Origin: Cellulosimicrobium funkei
GTDB taxonomy: Bacteria > Actinomycetota > Actinomycetes > Actinomycetales > Cellulomonadaceae
Direction: 5' to 3'
Length of the DNA: 64,000 bases
Assembly: GCF_004519295.1 (NCBI RefSeq)
Contig: NZ_SOZH01000003.1
Location: 248,001 to 312,000, forward strand
In this document: positions 52,459 to 60,383 of the stretch, one piece after another
Layout of the letters: every line of letters starts with the position of its first letter
How positions within the stretch are numbered: position 1 is the stretch's first letter
Position numbers and translations under genes: made by a program
The notes under the pieces: generated by a model
Seen by the model: only the letters and a program-made list of their open reading frames with translations
What the model was told of the DNA's origin: nothing
The model's database searches: none

Positions 52459-52630
52459 CGGAGGGTGCCGAGCCCTGTCAGCTCCGGGAGCACACCATCG
52501 ACCACCACGACAGGGGCGGGGGAACCACTCAGGCGAGCACCGCGGTGCTCTCGGGGTGAAGCCGGGCCGCAACCACCGGTCCGGCCGGGTCACTCTCCGA
52601 CCCGAACCCGACAGCTCACCCCGTAGGCAC
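52459..52630 (+). promoter_or_regulatory. c-di-AMP riboswitch (ydaO-yuaA) upstream of NlpC/P60 gene
   Basis: Conserved ydaO blocks occur in order: GCGGGGGAACC (about 52516-52526), CGGGGTGAA (about 52552-52560), GCCGGGTCACTCTCC, then CCCGAACCCGACAGCTCACC and CCGTAGGC (52601-52628). A GAAGGAG ribosome site follows at 52631-52637. In Actinobacteria this RNA commonly precedes cell-wall hydrolase genes (NlpC/P60, Rpf), and c-di-AMP binding turns expression down. The 5' boundary is approximate. Confidence 0.9.
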
Positions 52631-52643
52631 GAAGGAGACCACC

Positions 52644-53438
52644 ATGAACGCAAGAAACCCGGGACGCCACCGTGCGTCCCACCGACCGATCGCGCCGCTG
52701 ACCTCGATAGCCCGCACGGCGCAGGAGGGGACGGCGAACGCCGCCCGCAAGGGTGTCCTCCTGGCCGCCGGGTCGGGGCTGCTGGTCTCGGGGTTCGCGG
52801 CGCCTGCCAGCGCCGCGCCGAGCACGGAGCCCCAGGCCGTGTCCGGGGTCGATCTCAGCGCGCTGACCGAGCAGGCCCGCCAGGCGCTCAGCGCCGCACC
52901 GGCGGTGACCGTCTCCGCCGACGCGTCGTTCGCGATCGAGCAGGCACCGGTGACCGTCACCCCCGCCCCGGAACCGGAGCCGGAACCCGAGCCGGAGCCG
53001 GAGCGTCAGGAGCGTCCGTCCCGGAGCGAGGAACGGACGAGCACCTCGGCGGAGCAGGGCGCCACGGAGGAAGCCTCGGCTCCCGTCGCGGTGCCGTCGT
53101 CGGCGGCGGGCTCGGCCGTGGTCAGCATCGCGGCGCGCTACCTCGGCGTGCCGTACCTCTGGGGCGGGACGACCCCGGACGGGTTCGACTGCTCCGGCTT
53201 CACGTCCTACGTCTACGCCCAGGTCGGCATCGACCTGCCCCGGACCTCGTCGCAGCAGCGGTACGCGGGGACGGTGATCTCCCGAGACCAGGCGCAACCC
53301 GGTGACCTGATCTGGAGCCCGGGGCACATCGGCATCTACGTCGGGGACAACCAGCAGATCGAGGCTCCGTCGCCGGGCAAGACCGTCCGGTACGGGGAGA
53401 TCTGGCAGTCCAACCCCACCTTCATCCGGGTGGGCTGA
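52644..53438 (+). CDS. Secreted NlpC/P60 peptidoglycan endopeptidase
   Basis: 264 residues. A long signal region (to about 58, ending ASAAP), a Pro-Glu repeat linker (PEPEPEPEPEPE, about 110-125), and an NlpC/P60 domain (about 155-264) with catalytic Cys in FDCSGFTSYVY, His in GHIGIYVG, and a third polar residue near QQIEAPSPG. Cleaves the D-Glu to diamino-acid bond of stem peptides. Controlled by the c-di-AMP riboswitch ahead of it. A strong hairpin follows. Confidence 0.94.
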   Translation: MNARNPGRHRASHRPIAPLTSIARTAQEGTANAARKGVLLAAGSGLLVSGFAAPASAAPSTEPQAVSGVDLSALTEQARQALSAAPAVTVSADASFAIEQAPVTVTPAPEPEPEPEPEPERQERPSRSEERTSTSAEQGATEEASAPVAVPSSAAGSAVVSIAARYLGVPYLWGGTTPDGFDCSGFTSYVYAQVGIDLPRTSSQQRYAGTVISRDQAQPGDLIWSPGHIGIYVGDNQQIEAPSPGKTVRYGEIWQSNPTFIRVG

Positions 53439-53443
53439 CCGCA

Positions 53444-53474
53444 GGAGGGCCCCGCCCGGCGGGTGGGGCCCTCC
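53444..53474 (+). terminator. Terminator after the NlpC/P60 gene
   Basis: GGAGGGCCCCGCCC, loop GGC, GGGTGGGGCCCTCC: a 14-bp stem with one G-T pair, 6 nt after the stop. Confidence 0.65.
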
Positions 53475-53484
53475 CTCGACCGAT

Positions 53485-53501
53485 ATACCCTTGTGGGGTA
53501 T
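53485..53501 (+). promoter_or_regulatory. CsoR-like copper-repressor operator
   Basis: ATACCCTTGTGGGGTAT closely resembles CsoR operators such as ATACCCTACGGGGGTAT of Bacillus copZA. TATACC inside it (53484-53489) could be a -10 box. It lies 47 bp upstream of a 30-codon His-rich ORF. No csoR gene is in the window. Confidence 0.6.
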
Positions 53502-53548
53502 GGCTCGCGGGCGTCGGTCCCGTCGGCACGACAGGAAGAAGGACAGGC

Positions 53549-53641
53549 ATGGCGTCCCGGGGACATCGCGGCGAGCACGGACCGACGGCGGTCCGCCACC
53601 AGGCCCGCCACCAGGTGCCGCACCAGGGCATCGACGCGTGA
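53549..53641 (+). CDS. His-rich 30-residue micro-protein or leader peptide
   Basis: Thirty codons with a good ribosome site (GAAGAAGGA, 5 nt spacing) after the CsoR-like operator. The peptide has His at 6, 10, 17, 21 and 25; the second half reads RHQARHQVPHQ, three HQ pairs four residues apart, a pattern that would line up on one helix face and could hold a metal. The stop overlaps the GTG of the next gene (GTGA), so translation is probably coupled. It could be a metal-sensing leader peptide or a small metal binder. No family recognised. Confidence 0.5.
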   Translation: MASRGHRGEHGPTAVRHQARHQVPHQGIDA

Positions 53642-54081
53642 CGGCGATGACCTCGACCGACGAGACGACCCCCACCGACGAGCGGGGACGTCGTCCCCGC
53701 CCAGGGCGCACGGTGCCCGGCATCACGGCGTGCGGGCTGTGCGCGGGGGAGACGCTGGCCGCGACCGACACCCGTCCGGGCGGGCAGCTCGAGCGTCTGC
53801 GCCGGATCGCCGAGAGCGGGGACGCGCGCCTGACGGTCGTGGACTGCCTCGACGCGTGCGAGCGCGGGGACGTCGTCGTGGTGCGGCCGGTCCCCCTCGC
53901 ACGCGCCGCCGGCCCCGCCTGGTTCGAGCAGCTGGCGGGCGACGAGCTCACCGCCGCCCTGCACTCCTGGATCCGCGCGGGCGGGCCGGGCCTGGCGCCC
54001 CTGCCCGACCAGCTGGCCCCGCGGGTGATCTCGACCCAGACCGAGGCGCCACCGCCCCCAGACGTCTCCGCCACAGGGTGA
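53638..54081 (+). CDS. Thioredoxin-like (2Fe-2S) ferredoxin-domain protein
   Basis: 147 residues from GTG (ATG at 53647 also possible). Cys pairs ITACGLCAGE (about 31-34) and VDCLDACERGDVVVVRP (about 73-78) give the C-x2-C and C-x3-C arrangement of thioredoxin-like [2Fe-2S] proteins. SWIRAGGPGLAPLP near the end is typical of actinobacterial members. No clear redox partner is nearby. Overlaps the His-rich ORF by 4 bp and lies downstream of the CsoR-like operator, so metal-responsive expression is inferred. Confidence 0.7.
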   Translation: MTAMTSTDETTPTDERGRRPRPGRTVPGITACGLCAGETLAATDTRPGGQLERLRRIAESGDARLTVVDCLDACERGDVVVVRPVPLARAAGPAWFEQLAGDELTAALHSWIRAGGPGLAPLPDQLAPRVISTQTEAPPPPDVSATG

Positions 54082-54093
54082 GGGTCCGTCACC

Positions 54094-54099
54094 TACGCT
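54094..54099 (+). promoter_or_regulatory. -10 box of the histidine phosphatase gene
   Basis: TACGCT lies 6 nt before ATG 54106, predicting a leaderless transcript. Confidence 0.45.
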
Positions 54100-54105
54100 C
54101 GGGGC

Positions 54106-54810
54106 ATGCCGACCGTCCTGCTCGTCCGTCATGGCCGCACCACCGCGAACGCGAGCGGCATCCTCGCCGGGCGGGCCGACGGCGTCGCGCTGGACGCCGT
54201 CGGGCGTGACCAGGTGGCCCGGGCGGCCGAGCGCGTCGCGGGCGTGCCGCTCGCGCGGGTCGTCACCAGCCCGCTGGAGCGGTGCCGGCAGACCGCGAGC
54301 GCCCTGCTCGACCACCAGGCTGATGCGCCGGACTCCGTGACCGAGCACGGGATCACCGAGTGCGACTACGGGCGGTGGCAGGGTCGTGCGCTCAAGGACC
54401 TCGCCCAGGAGCCGCTGTGGTCGGTCGTGCAGGCGCAGCCGTCGGCGGCCGTCTTCCCGGGCGGCGAGTCGCTGGCCGCGATGCAGGCCCGGGGCGTCGA
54501 AGCGGTCCGGCGGCACGACGCGGAGGTCGCCGCCCGTCACGGTGCGGACGCGGTGTGGGCGGCGGTCTCGCACGGCGACGTCATCAAGTCCGTGCTCGCC
54601 GACGCGCTGGGGGTGCACCTGGACCTCTTCCAGCGCATCGTCGTCGGCCCGGCGTCGATCTCCGTCGTCCGGTACGGGCCGCACCGCCCGGAGGTCGTCG
54701 CCATGAACACCGACGCGGGCGACCTCTCCTGGCTGCGCGGCGCCGCGCCTGCCGGTGACGCGCCGGTGGGCGGGGGCGCCGGGCCGGGCCAGGCCGACGC
54801 CGCGCGGTAG
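54106..54810 (+). CDS. Histidine phosphatase, MSMEG_4193 family
   Basis: 234 residues. RHG motif LLVRHGRTTAN (catalytic His about 8), Arg in SPLERCRQTA, Glu in ITECDYGRWQG, second His in VSHGDVIKSVLADALG. This subfamily (TIGR03848-type putative phosphomutase) co-occurs with DUF3090 and SCO1664-type genes, exactly as here. Substrate unknown. The last 20 residues are Gly/Ala-rich. Confidence 0.92.
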   Translation: MPTVLLVRHGRTTANASGILAGRADGVALDAVGRDQVARAAERVAGVPLARVVTSPLERCRQTASALLDHQADAPDSVTEHGITECDYGRWQGRALKDLAQEPLWSVVQAQPSAAVFPGGESLAAMQARGVEAVRRHDAEVAARHGADAVWAAVSHGDVIKSVLADALGVHLDLFQRIVVGPASISVVRYGPHRPEVVAMNTDAGDLSWLRGAAPAGDAPVGGGAGPGQADAAR

Positions 54811-54862
54811 CCGGGCCGACGTCCGACCCGTGGCCGTCCCGTGCGGACGGGCCGTGCGCTCG

Positions 54863-54868
54863 TAGAGT
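54863..54868 (+). promoter_or_regulatory. -10 box of the DUF3090 gene
   Basis: TAGAGT lies 6 nt before ATG 54875; the intervening GAGGTC is too close to serve as a normal ribosome site if transcription starts here. Confidence 0.45.
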
Positions 54869-54874
54869 GAGGTC

Positions 54875-55423
54875 ATGCCCACTCTCGTCCACGAGTACGA
54901 CTGGCCGGACCGCGTCGTCGTGGGGACCGTCGGGGCGCCCGGCTCCCGCACGTTCTACCTGCAGGCGCGCGAAGGCACGCGGACGACGAGCGTGGCGCTC
55001 GAGAAGGAGCAGTCCGCGGTCCTGGCGGACACGATCCAGCGCCTGCTGGACGAGCTCATGGAGGAGCCCGACAACCGGTACAGCGTCCCCGCCGACGTCC
55101 CGGCCGAGCTCGTCGACGACGACCCCCTGGACCTCCCCGTCGAGGAGGAGTTCCGCACGGGCGCGATGCGCCTGACCTGGGACCCGCGCACGGCGCAGGT
55201 CATCGTCGAGGCGTTCCCGCTCGTGGACGACGACGACCTCGATCCCGAGGCGGACGAGCCGGAGCCCGCCGAGTCGCTCCTCGTCAAGATGCCCGTGGGG
55301 ACGGCCCGCGCGTTCGCGCAGCGCACGCGCGCCGTCGTGAGCGCGGGCCGCCCCCCGTGCCCGCTGTGCGGCCGGCCGGTCGACCCCGACGGGCACGAGT
55401 GCGCGCTGCCCGGCGAGGCGTGA
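54875..55423 (+). CDS. DUF3090 family protein
   Basis: 182 residues. Family markers: VHEYDWPDRVVVGTVG, GSRTFYLQAREG, VALEKEQ, and a C-terminal zinc-ribbon-like CPLCGRPVDPDGHECA (three Cys and one His). Conserved in Actinobacteria beside the histidine phosphatase and the SCO1664 gene. Role unknown. Stop overlaps the next GTG by 4 bp. Confidence 0.93.
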   Translation: MPTLVHEYDWPDRVVVGTVGAPGSRTFYLQAREGTRTTSVALEKEQSAVLADTIQRLLDELMEEPDNRYSVPADVPAELVDDDPLDLPVEEEFRTGAMRLTWDPRTAQVIVEAFPLVDDDDLDPEADEPEPAESLLVKMPVGTARAFAQRTRAVVSAGRPPCPLCGRPVDPDGHECALPGEA

Positions 55424-56196
55424 CGACCCCGCGCGACGACGCCTTCACCGAGGCGCCGCTCGATGTCGTCGGGCGGATCCGCGTTGCGTCGAACGCGACG
55501 TTCCTCGCCCGGCTGGGCGACGTCTCGGTCGTGTACAAGCCGGTCGCGGGCGAGAAGCCGCTGTGGGACTTCCCGGACGGCACGCTCGCGGGTCGCGAGG
55601 TCGCCGCGTACCTCGTCTCGGAGGTGTTCGGCGGGGGAGTCGTGCCGCGCACGTGGCTCCGCGACGGGCCGCTCGGCCCGGGCATGGTGCAGCTCTGGCA
55701 GGACGTCGACGCGGCGCAGTCGCCGGTCGACGTTGTGCCCACCGACGAGGTGCCGCGTGACGGCGTGCGGACGGTGCTGGAGGGCGTCGACGAGGACGAC
55801 CGCCCGGTGAGCGTCGTGCACGAGGACTCGCCGGCGCTGCGGCGCATGGCGGTGCTCGACGCCGTCGTCAACAACGCCGACCGCAAGGGCGGGCACGTGC
55901 TGCCGCTGGCGGACGGGCGGCGCCTCGGCGTCGACCACGGCGTCACCTTCCACGTCGAGCCCAAGCTCCGCACCGTGCTCTGGGGCTGGCTCGGCGAACC
56001 CCTCGCCGACGACGAGCTCGCGGGCGTCGAGCGCGTGCGCGCGGGCCTCGACGGCGACCTCGCCCACCGCCTGCGCGGTCTCCTCGCGCCCGACGAGGTG
56101 GCCGCCCTCGCGGAGCGCTGCGACCGGCTGCTGCGCACGGCACGGTTCCCCGCACCGGAGGGCGACATGCCCGCCGTCCCGTGGCCGCTGTTCTGA
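55420..56196 (+). CDS. SCO1664 family protein (PI3/4-kinase-like fold)
   Basis: 258 residues. VSVVYKPVAGEKPLWDFP holds a nucleotide-binding-type Lys, and VVNNADRKGGHVL with LGVDHGVTF resembles the N-x-D-R-x-x-x-N/H and D-x-G loops of PI3/4-kinase-like and HipA-like proteins. Substrate unknown. Part of the conserved trio; GTGA overlap with DUF3090. Confidence 0.9.
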   Translation: MTTPRDDAFTEAPLDVVGRIRVASNATFLARLGDVSVVYKPVAGEKPLWDFPDGTLAGREVAAYLVSEVFGGGVVPRTWLRDGPLGPGMVQLWQDVDAAQSPVDVVPTDEVPRDGVRTVLEGVDEDDRPVSVVHEDSPALRRMAVLDAVVNNADRKGGHVLPLADGRRLGVDHGVTFHVEPKLRTVLWGWLGEPLADDELAGVERVRAGLDGDLAHRLRGLLAPDEVAALAERCDRLLRTARFPAPEGDMPAVPWPLF

Positions 56197-56261
56197 CGCG
56201 TCGCCGCGGCTGACCCGTCGACGGCGCCGCGCCCGACGTCCGCCGGTCCCGACCCCGTGCG

Positions 56262-56267
56262 TAGACT
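56262..56267 (+). promoter_or_regulatory. -10 box of the NTF2-like gene
   Basis: TAGACT lies 6 nt before ATG 56274, a leaderless arrangement. Confidence 0.45.
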
Positions 56268-56273
56268 CGCGCG

Positions 56274-56639
56274 ATGAGCCTTCTTGCCGCCGAGCACGCT
56301 CTCCAGGCAGCCCAGCGCGCGGGCGACGTCGCCGCGCTCGACGCGCTGCTGCACCCGCGGTGCGTCGGCGCCGGTCCGGACGGGTCGGTCTTCTCCAAGG
56401 AGGACGACCTCGCGAGCCACCGCTCGGGCGCGCTGCGGATCACGCGGCTCGAGGAGGAGTCGCTCGTCGTCCAGGAGGACGGCCCGAGCGGGACGACCCG
56501 GCTCGTCGCCGCCGTGGACGCGGTCCAGGACGGGACCGCGCTGTCCGCGCGCCTGGTCTACACGCGCCTGTGGGTGCGCGCGGACGGCGCGTGGCAGGTC
56601 CTGGCCGCGACCCTCGCCCCGGCCCCCGAGCCTGCCTGA
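56274..56639 (+). CDS. NTF2-like (DUF4440-type) protein
   Basis: 121 residues, one cone-shaped alpha+beta domain: N-terminal helices (LLAAEHALQAAQRAGDVAAL), then LHPRCVGAGPDG, and antiparallel strands ending WVRADGAWQVLAATL. Family includes SnoaL-like enzymes and ligand-binding proteins; no catalytic residues can be assigned. Confidence 0.82.
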   Translation: MSLLAAEHALQAAQRAGDVAALDALLHPRCVGAGPDGSVFSKEDDLASHRSGALRITRLEEESLVVQEDGPSGTTRLVAAVDAVQDGTALSARLVYTRLWVRADGAWQVLAATLAPAPEPA

Positions 56640-56724
56640 CCGAGCCCCCTGCGCCGACCCCGCCCGACCGAAGCCCCCTGTGCCGAGCCCGCCCGACCGC
56701 GGCGGCCGCACCGGCCCGGCCGGC

Positions 56725-57489
56725 TCAGCGACCGTGCGGGTCGGACGCGTTGAGGGTGCGCACGACGTCGTCGTAGTCGCCGCGCGCCTCGCCGTACCGG
56801 AGGAACTTCACGCGCTCCACGAGGATCTCGTGCGCGTCGGGCTGCGCGCGCAGCAGGTCGACGACCTCGGTGACGAACTCGTCCAGCGGCATGGCGATCG
56901 CGCTCTCGCGCTGACCCGGCATGAGATCCGTCGCCACCGACGGCGGGACGAGCTCGACGACGTCGACGCTCGTGTCGGCGAGCTGGAGCCGCAGCGCCTC
57001 GCTGAGCATGTGGATCGCGGCCTTCGACGCGTCGTACGTCGGCGTGGCCGCGAGCGGCGCGAACGCCAGCCCGGACGACACGGTGACGATCGTCGCGCGC
57101 GGCCGGGTCTGCAGGTGCTCGACGAACGCGCCGACGAGCCGGATCGGGCCGAGCACGTTGGTCGTGACGATCTGCTCCGCGGTGTCGAGGAAGCCCTCGG
57201 GGTGGTGCCAGTCCTCGGTGCGCATGATCCCGGCCATGGTGACGAGCGTGTCGAGGTCCGGGTGACGGTCGAGGACCTCCTTCGCAGCCGCGGCGATGCT
57301 CCCGGGGTCGGTGGTGTCGATCCGCACGGTGTCGAGGCCGGGGTGCTCGACGGCGATCCGCTCCAGGAGGTCGGCGCGGCGCCCGCCGACGACGACGGTG
57401 CTGCCCTGCTCGTGCAGCGCGACGGCGAGCGCCAGCCCGATGCCGCTCGTCGCGCCGGGGATGAAGACGGTGCTGCGCGTGATGTCCAT
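56725..57489 (-). CDS. Short-chain dehydrogenase/reductase
   Basis: 254 residues, classical SDR. NAD(P) motif PGATSGIGLALA (about 10-21), TMAGIM (NAG-like loop), Ser in VSSGLAF and YDASK (Tyr-x-x-x-Lys). DltE-like in sequence; substrate unknown. It diverges from an XRE regulator gene with a 100-bp shared promoter region, a common regulator-target layout. Confidence 0.92.
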   Translation of the reverse strand: MDITRSTVFIPGATSGIGLALAVALHEQGSTVVVGGRRADLLERIAVEHPGLDTVRIDTTDPGSIAAAAKEVLDRHPDLDTLVTMAGIMRTEDWHHPEGFLDTAEQIVTTNVLGPIRLVGAFVEHLQTRPRATIVTVSSGLAFAPLAATPTYDASKAAIHMLSEALRLQLADTSVDVVELVPPSVATDLMPGQRESAIAMPLDEFVTEVVDLLRAQPDAHEILVERVKFLRYGEARGDYDDVVRTLNASDPHGR

Positions 57490-57589
57490 GCCTCGATCCT
57501 GAACGTCGTGCGCGCGGCGCGGCAGAGTCCGGTGGACGGGGGACCGGCGATCCCTGGCACGGGCGTCGCGCACCCCGGACGATGGGCGC

Positions 57590-58456
57590 ATGGACCGCGC
57601 CGCGCTCGCCGACTTCCTCCGCCGTCGCCGGGAGTCGCTGCAGCCGGGCGACGTGGGGCTCCCGGCCGGGCTGCGCCGTCGGGCACCGGGCCTGCGCCGC
57701 GAGGAGGTGGCGCAGCTCGCGCTCATGTCGACGGACTACTACACGCGCCTCGAGCAGCAGCGCGGGCCGCAGCCGAGCACGCAGATGCTCGCGTCGATCG
57801 CGCGGGCCCTGCGCCTGTCCGACGACGAGCGCGACTACCTCTACCGGGTCGCCGGGCACGGGGTGCCCGACCGGGCGACCGATCCCGGGCACGTGGCTCC
57901 CGCGCTGCAGCGCGTGCTCGACCGCCTGGACGACACCCCGGCGCTGATCCTCGACCCGCTCGCGCAGACGCTCGCGCAGAACGACCTGGCGCGCGCGCTC
58001 TACGGCGACGTGTCGGCGTACGCGGGGTGGGACCGCAGCGAGATCTACCGGTGGTTCGCCCACCCGGCGACGGCGCGGGCGATCTACCCGGCGCACGACC
58101 GGGACCGGCAGGGCCGCGCGCTCGTCGCGAGCCTGCGCTCGGCCGTGGCGGTGCTGGGCGCGTCGTCCCGCGCGGGGGAGCTCGTGCAGGTGCTGTCGCG
58201 CACGAGCCCGGAGTTCGTCGCGCTGTGGGACCGGCAGGAGGTCGCGCGCCGGTTCGTGGACCACAAGACGCTCGTGCACCCGGTGGTGGGGGAGATCGAG
58301 GTGGACTGCCAGGCGCTCACCACGGAGGACCAGCTCCAGGTGCTCCTCGTGCTCACGGCGGCGCCGGGCACGGAGGCGGCGGACAGGATCCGGCTGCTCG
58401 GGGTCGTGGGCACGCAGGACCTCGCGGTCCGGTCGTCCGGCCCGCAGCCCACCTGA
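57590..58456 (+). CDS. XRE-family regulator with MmyB-like ligand domain
   Basis: 288 residues. N-terminal helix-turn-helix (PGLRREEVAQLALMSTDYYTRLEQ in adjoining stretches, about 30-53) and an MmyB-type PAS-like C-terminal domain (about 105-270) that usually binds a small ligand. GACGAT is 6 nt before the ATG, another possible leaderless start. Likely regulates the divergent SDR gene. Confidence 0.92.
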   Translation: MDRAALADFLRRRRESLQPGDVGLPAGLRRRAPGLRREEVAQLALMSTDYYTRLEQQRGPQPSTQMLASIARALRLSDDERDYLYRVAGHGVPDRATDPGHVAPALQRVLDRLDDTPALILDPLAQTLAQNDLARALYGDVSAYAGWDRSEIYRWFAHPATARAIYPAHDRDRQGRALVASLRSAVAVLGASSRAGELVQVLSRTSPEFVALWDRQEVARRFVDHKTLVHPVVGEIEVDCQALTTEDQLQVLLVLTAAPGTEAADRIRLLGVVGTQDLAVRSSGPQPT

Positions 58457-58460
58457 CGGC

Positions 58461-58629
58461 TCAGGGGTCGAGGCGCCGGCGCAGCAGGCAGAACACGTGC
58501 CCCGCCGATCTCGATCGAGCCGTCCTCCTCGCGGTCGAGCTCGACGTAGCCGAGCACGTCGCACCAGAACCGAGCGAGCAGCTCGGGGTCGGCGCAGTCG
58601 AGGACCAGCTCGCTGATGCGGGACGCCAT
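58461..58629 (-). pseudogene. VOC family protein remnant with internal deletion
   Basis: The first 43 codons from ATG 58629 (MASRISELVLDCADPELLAR, FWCDVLGYVELD) match the start of a glyoxalase-like VOC protein. At about 58500 the frame changes by one base and reads GHVFCLLRRRLDP then stop (58461-58463), which matches the usual VOC ending (DPEG-x-x-FC-x-L). About 60-70 middle residues are missing. Read without the shift, the frame runs on antisense to the XRE gene and loses similarity. A deletion with frameshift is the simplest explanation. Confidence 0.75.
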
Positions 58630-58726
58630 ACCTCGCAGCCTACGGGGCGCCCGGTCCCGGCACCCGGCGGGTGACGCCCGATCGTGGCACCCTGGCCGTC
58701 ACACGTGCGGCGAGAGAGGGAGCGGG

Positions 58727-59986
58727 ATGGGTCTGGGCAGACGGCGGTCGGGCAAGCGGGCGGACGAGCGCACCGAGGAGGCTCCCGCCGCGGAGCGGGT
58801 CGCCGTCGCGGAACGTGGCCCTGGCGGGGAGACGGATGCCGCCGCGGACCGGGCCGACGCCGTCGAGCCCGCGCGCCCGGCGGGAGCGTCCGCGCTCTGG
58901 TCGGACGGCCTCGGTCGCGCAGGCACGCGCTCGGTGCAGGTGCTCGCCCTGGTCGCGCTCGTCGCCGTCGCGGTGTTTTCGGTGACGCGGCTGACGCTCA
59001 TCGTCATCCCGGTCCTCATCGCGCTCGTGCTCGCCGCGGCGATCTCGCCGCTCGTCGGGCTGCTCCGGCGCAAGGGCGTGCCGTCGTTCCTCGCGACGGT
59101 CGTCGCGCTGCTCGCGCTCGTCGTCGTGCTCGGCGTGGTGGTGTGGCTCGTCGCGGCGGCGGTCGTCAAGCAGTGGCCGGAGCTGCGCGACCAGGCCGTC
59201 GAGGGCTTCGACGAGCTCCAGACCTACGTGCAGAACCTGCCGTTCGACATCACCGAGGAGCAGATCGCGTCGGTGCGCGACTCGCTCGTCGGCCTGCTCC
59301 AGTCCGACGCGGTCGGCGCCGGGGCGCTCGCGGGCGCCTCCCAGACGGTCGACTTCGTCGCCGGGTTCTTCGTGATGATCGTCGTGCTGTTCTTCTTCCT
59401 CAAGGACGGCCCGGCGATCTGGGAGTTCCTGCTGCGGCCGTTCGAGGGCGCCCGGTACGCGCGCGGGCAGCGCATCGGCGAGACGACGGTCCGCACGCTC
59501 GGCGGCTACGTGCGCGGGACGGCGATCGTCGCCGCGGTCGACGCCGTCGCGATCGGCATCGGCCTCGCGATCGTCGGGGTGCCGCTCGTCCTCCCGCTGT
59601 CCGTGCTCGTGTTCCTGCTGGCGTTCATCCCGCTCGTGGGGGCCACGCTCGCGGGCGTCCTGTGCGCGCTCGTCGCGCTCGTCGCCGTCGGGCCGGTCGA
59701 GGCGCTCATCGTGGTCGCGATCGTCATCGCGGTGAACCAGCTCGAGGGCGACCTGCTCCAGCCCGTCGTCATGGGCCGCACGCTGCGCCTGCACCCGCTC
59801 GTGATCCTCATCGCCCTCACCGCGGGCACCGTGCTGGCGGGCCTCACGGGCGCCGTGCTCGCCGTGCCCATCGCGGCGTCGATCTGGCGCGCGATCCAGG
59901 TCTGGGACGGCCCCGACCTCCCCGCGCGGTTCGCGCGCCAGAAGCGGCACGAGACCGTCGACGGCGCGCCGTCGTCGTCGTCCTGA
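58727..59986 (+). CDS. AI-2E family (PerM-like) transporter
   Basis: 419 residues. A charged N-terminal tail (about 65 residues) precedes paired helices (about 78-125), a central helix region, and the family's conserved C-terminal block FIPLVGATLAG...NQLEGDLLQPVVMGRTLRLHPL (in two stretches). Most such proteins have no proven substrate; AI-2 export holds for E. coli TqsA only. ATG preceded by AGGGAGCGG. Confidence 0.92.
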   Translation: MGLGRRRSGKRADERTEEAPAAERVAVAERGPGGETDAAADRADAVEPARPAGASALWSDGLGRAGTRSVQVLALVALVAVAVFSVTRLTLIVIPVLIALVLAAAISPLVGLLRRKGVPSFLATVVALLALVVVLGVVVWLVAAAVVKQWPELRDQAVEGFDELQTYVQNLPFDITEEQIASVRDSLVGLLQSDAVGAGALAGASQTVDFVAGFFVMIVVLFFFLKDGPAIWEFLLRPFEGARYARGQRIGETTVRTLGGYVRGTAIVAAVDAVAIGIGLAIVGVPLVLPLSVLVFLLAFIPLVGATLAGVLCALVALVAVGPVEALIVVAIVIAVNQLEGDLLQPVVMGRTLRLHPLVILIALTAGTVLAGLTGAVLAVPIAASIWRAIQVWDGPDLPARFARQKRHETVDGAPSSSS

Positions 59987-60005
59987 CGGCGGGCGCTGGG
60001 CGGGC

Positions 60006-60383
60006 TCACGCCCTGGCAGTCCCCGCGCGCGCCCAGAGGGCGGCGAACTCCGTCGGGTCGATCGGGTGGACGTCGCCGGTCCCGGCGAGGTCGTCGTCAC
60101 CGAACGGCTGGTCCGTGAGGAACCCCGCGTCGTCCTCGACGACCTCGTCGTACGCGTACCGGCGCCAGGACCCGTCCTCCAGCCCCACGACCTGTCGCAC
60201 GGCGACCACCTCGCCCGCGAGCGGCACGCACGCCCACGCGTAGGCCCGCCCGTCGAGCTCGCGCCCGCTCGCGAGGTACCACCAGCGGTCCGCGTGGTCG
60301 GCCGCGCGGCGGAGCGTCGCGACGCTCCGGGCGAGCGCCTGTGCTGCGGGGTCGTTGAAGGCCTCGGGAACGCCGTGCTGCAT
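60006..60383 (-). CDS. Hypothetical protein
   Basis: 125 residues, soluble, acidic. RWWYLASGRELDGRAYAW and WRRYAYDEVVEDDAGFLTD are the most structured parts; no family is recognised. Its ATG (60381-60383) and the ATG of the opposite-strand gene (60382-60384) share bases (CATG), so at least one start must be elsewhere or leaderless. Confidence 0.6.
   Translation of the reverse strand: MQHGVPEAFNDPAAQALARSVATLRRAADHADRWWYLASGRELDGRAYAWACVPLAGEVVAVRQVVGLEDGSWRRYAYDEVVEDDAGFLTDQPFGDDDLAGTGDVHPIDPTEFAALWARAGTARA

Noticed and set aside
53491-53637. N-terminal extension of the ferredoxin-like protein starting at the operator
   Set aside because: The extension is Arg/Pro-rich, starts within the CsoR-like site and runs in a different frame from the His-rich ORF, which has the proper ribosome site.
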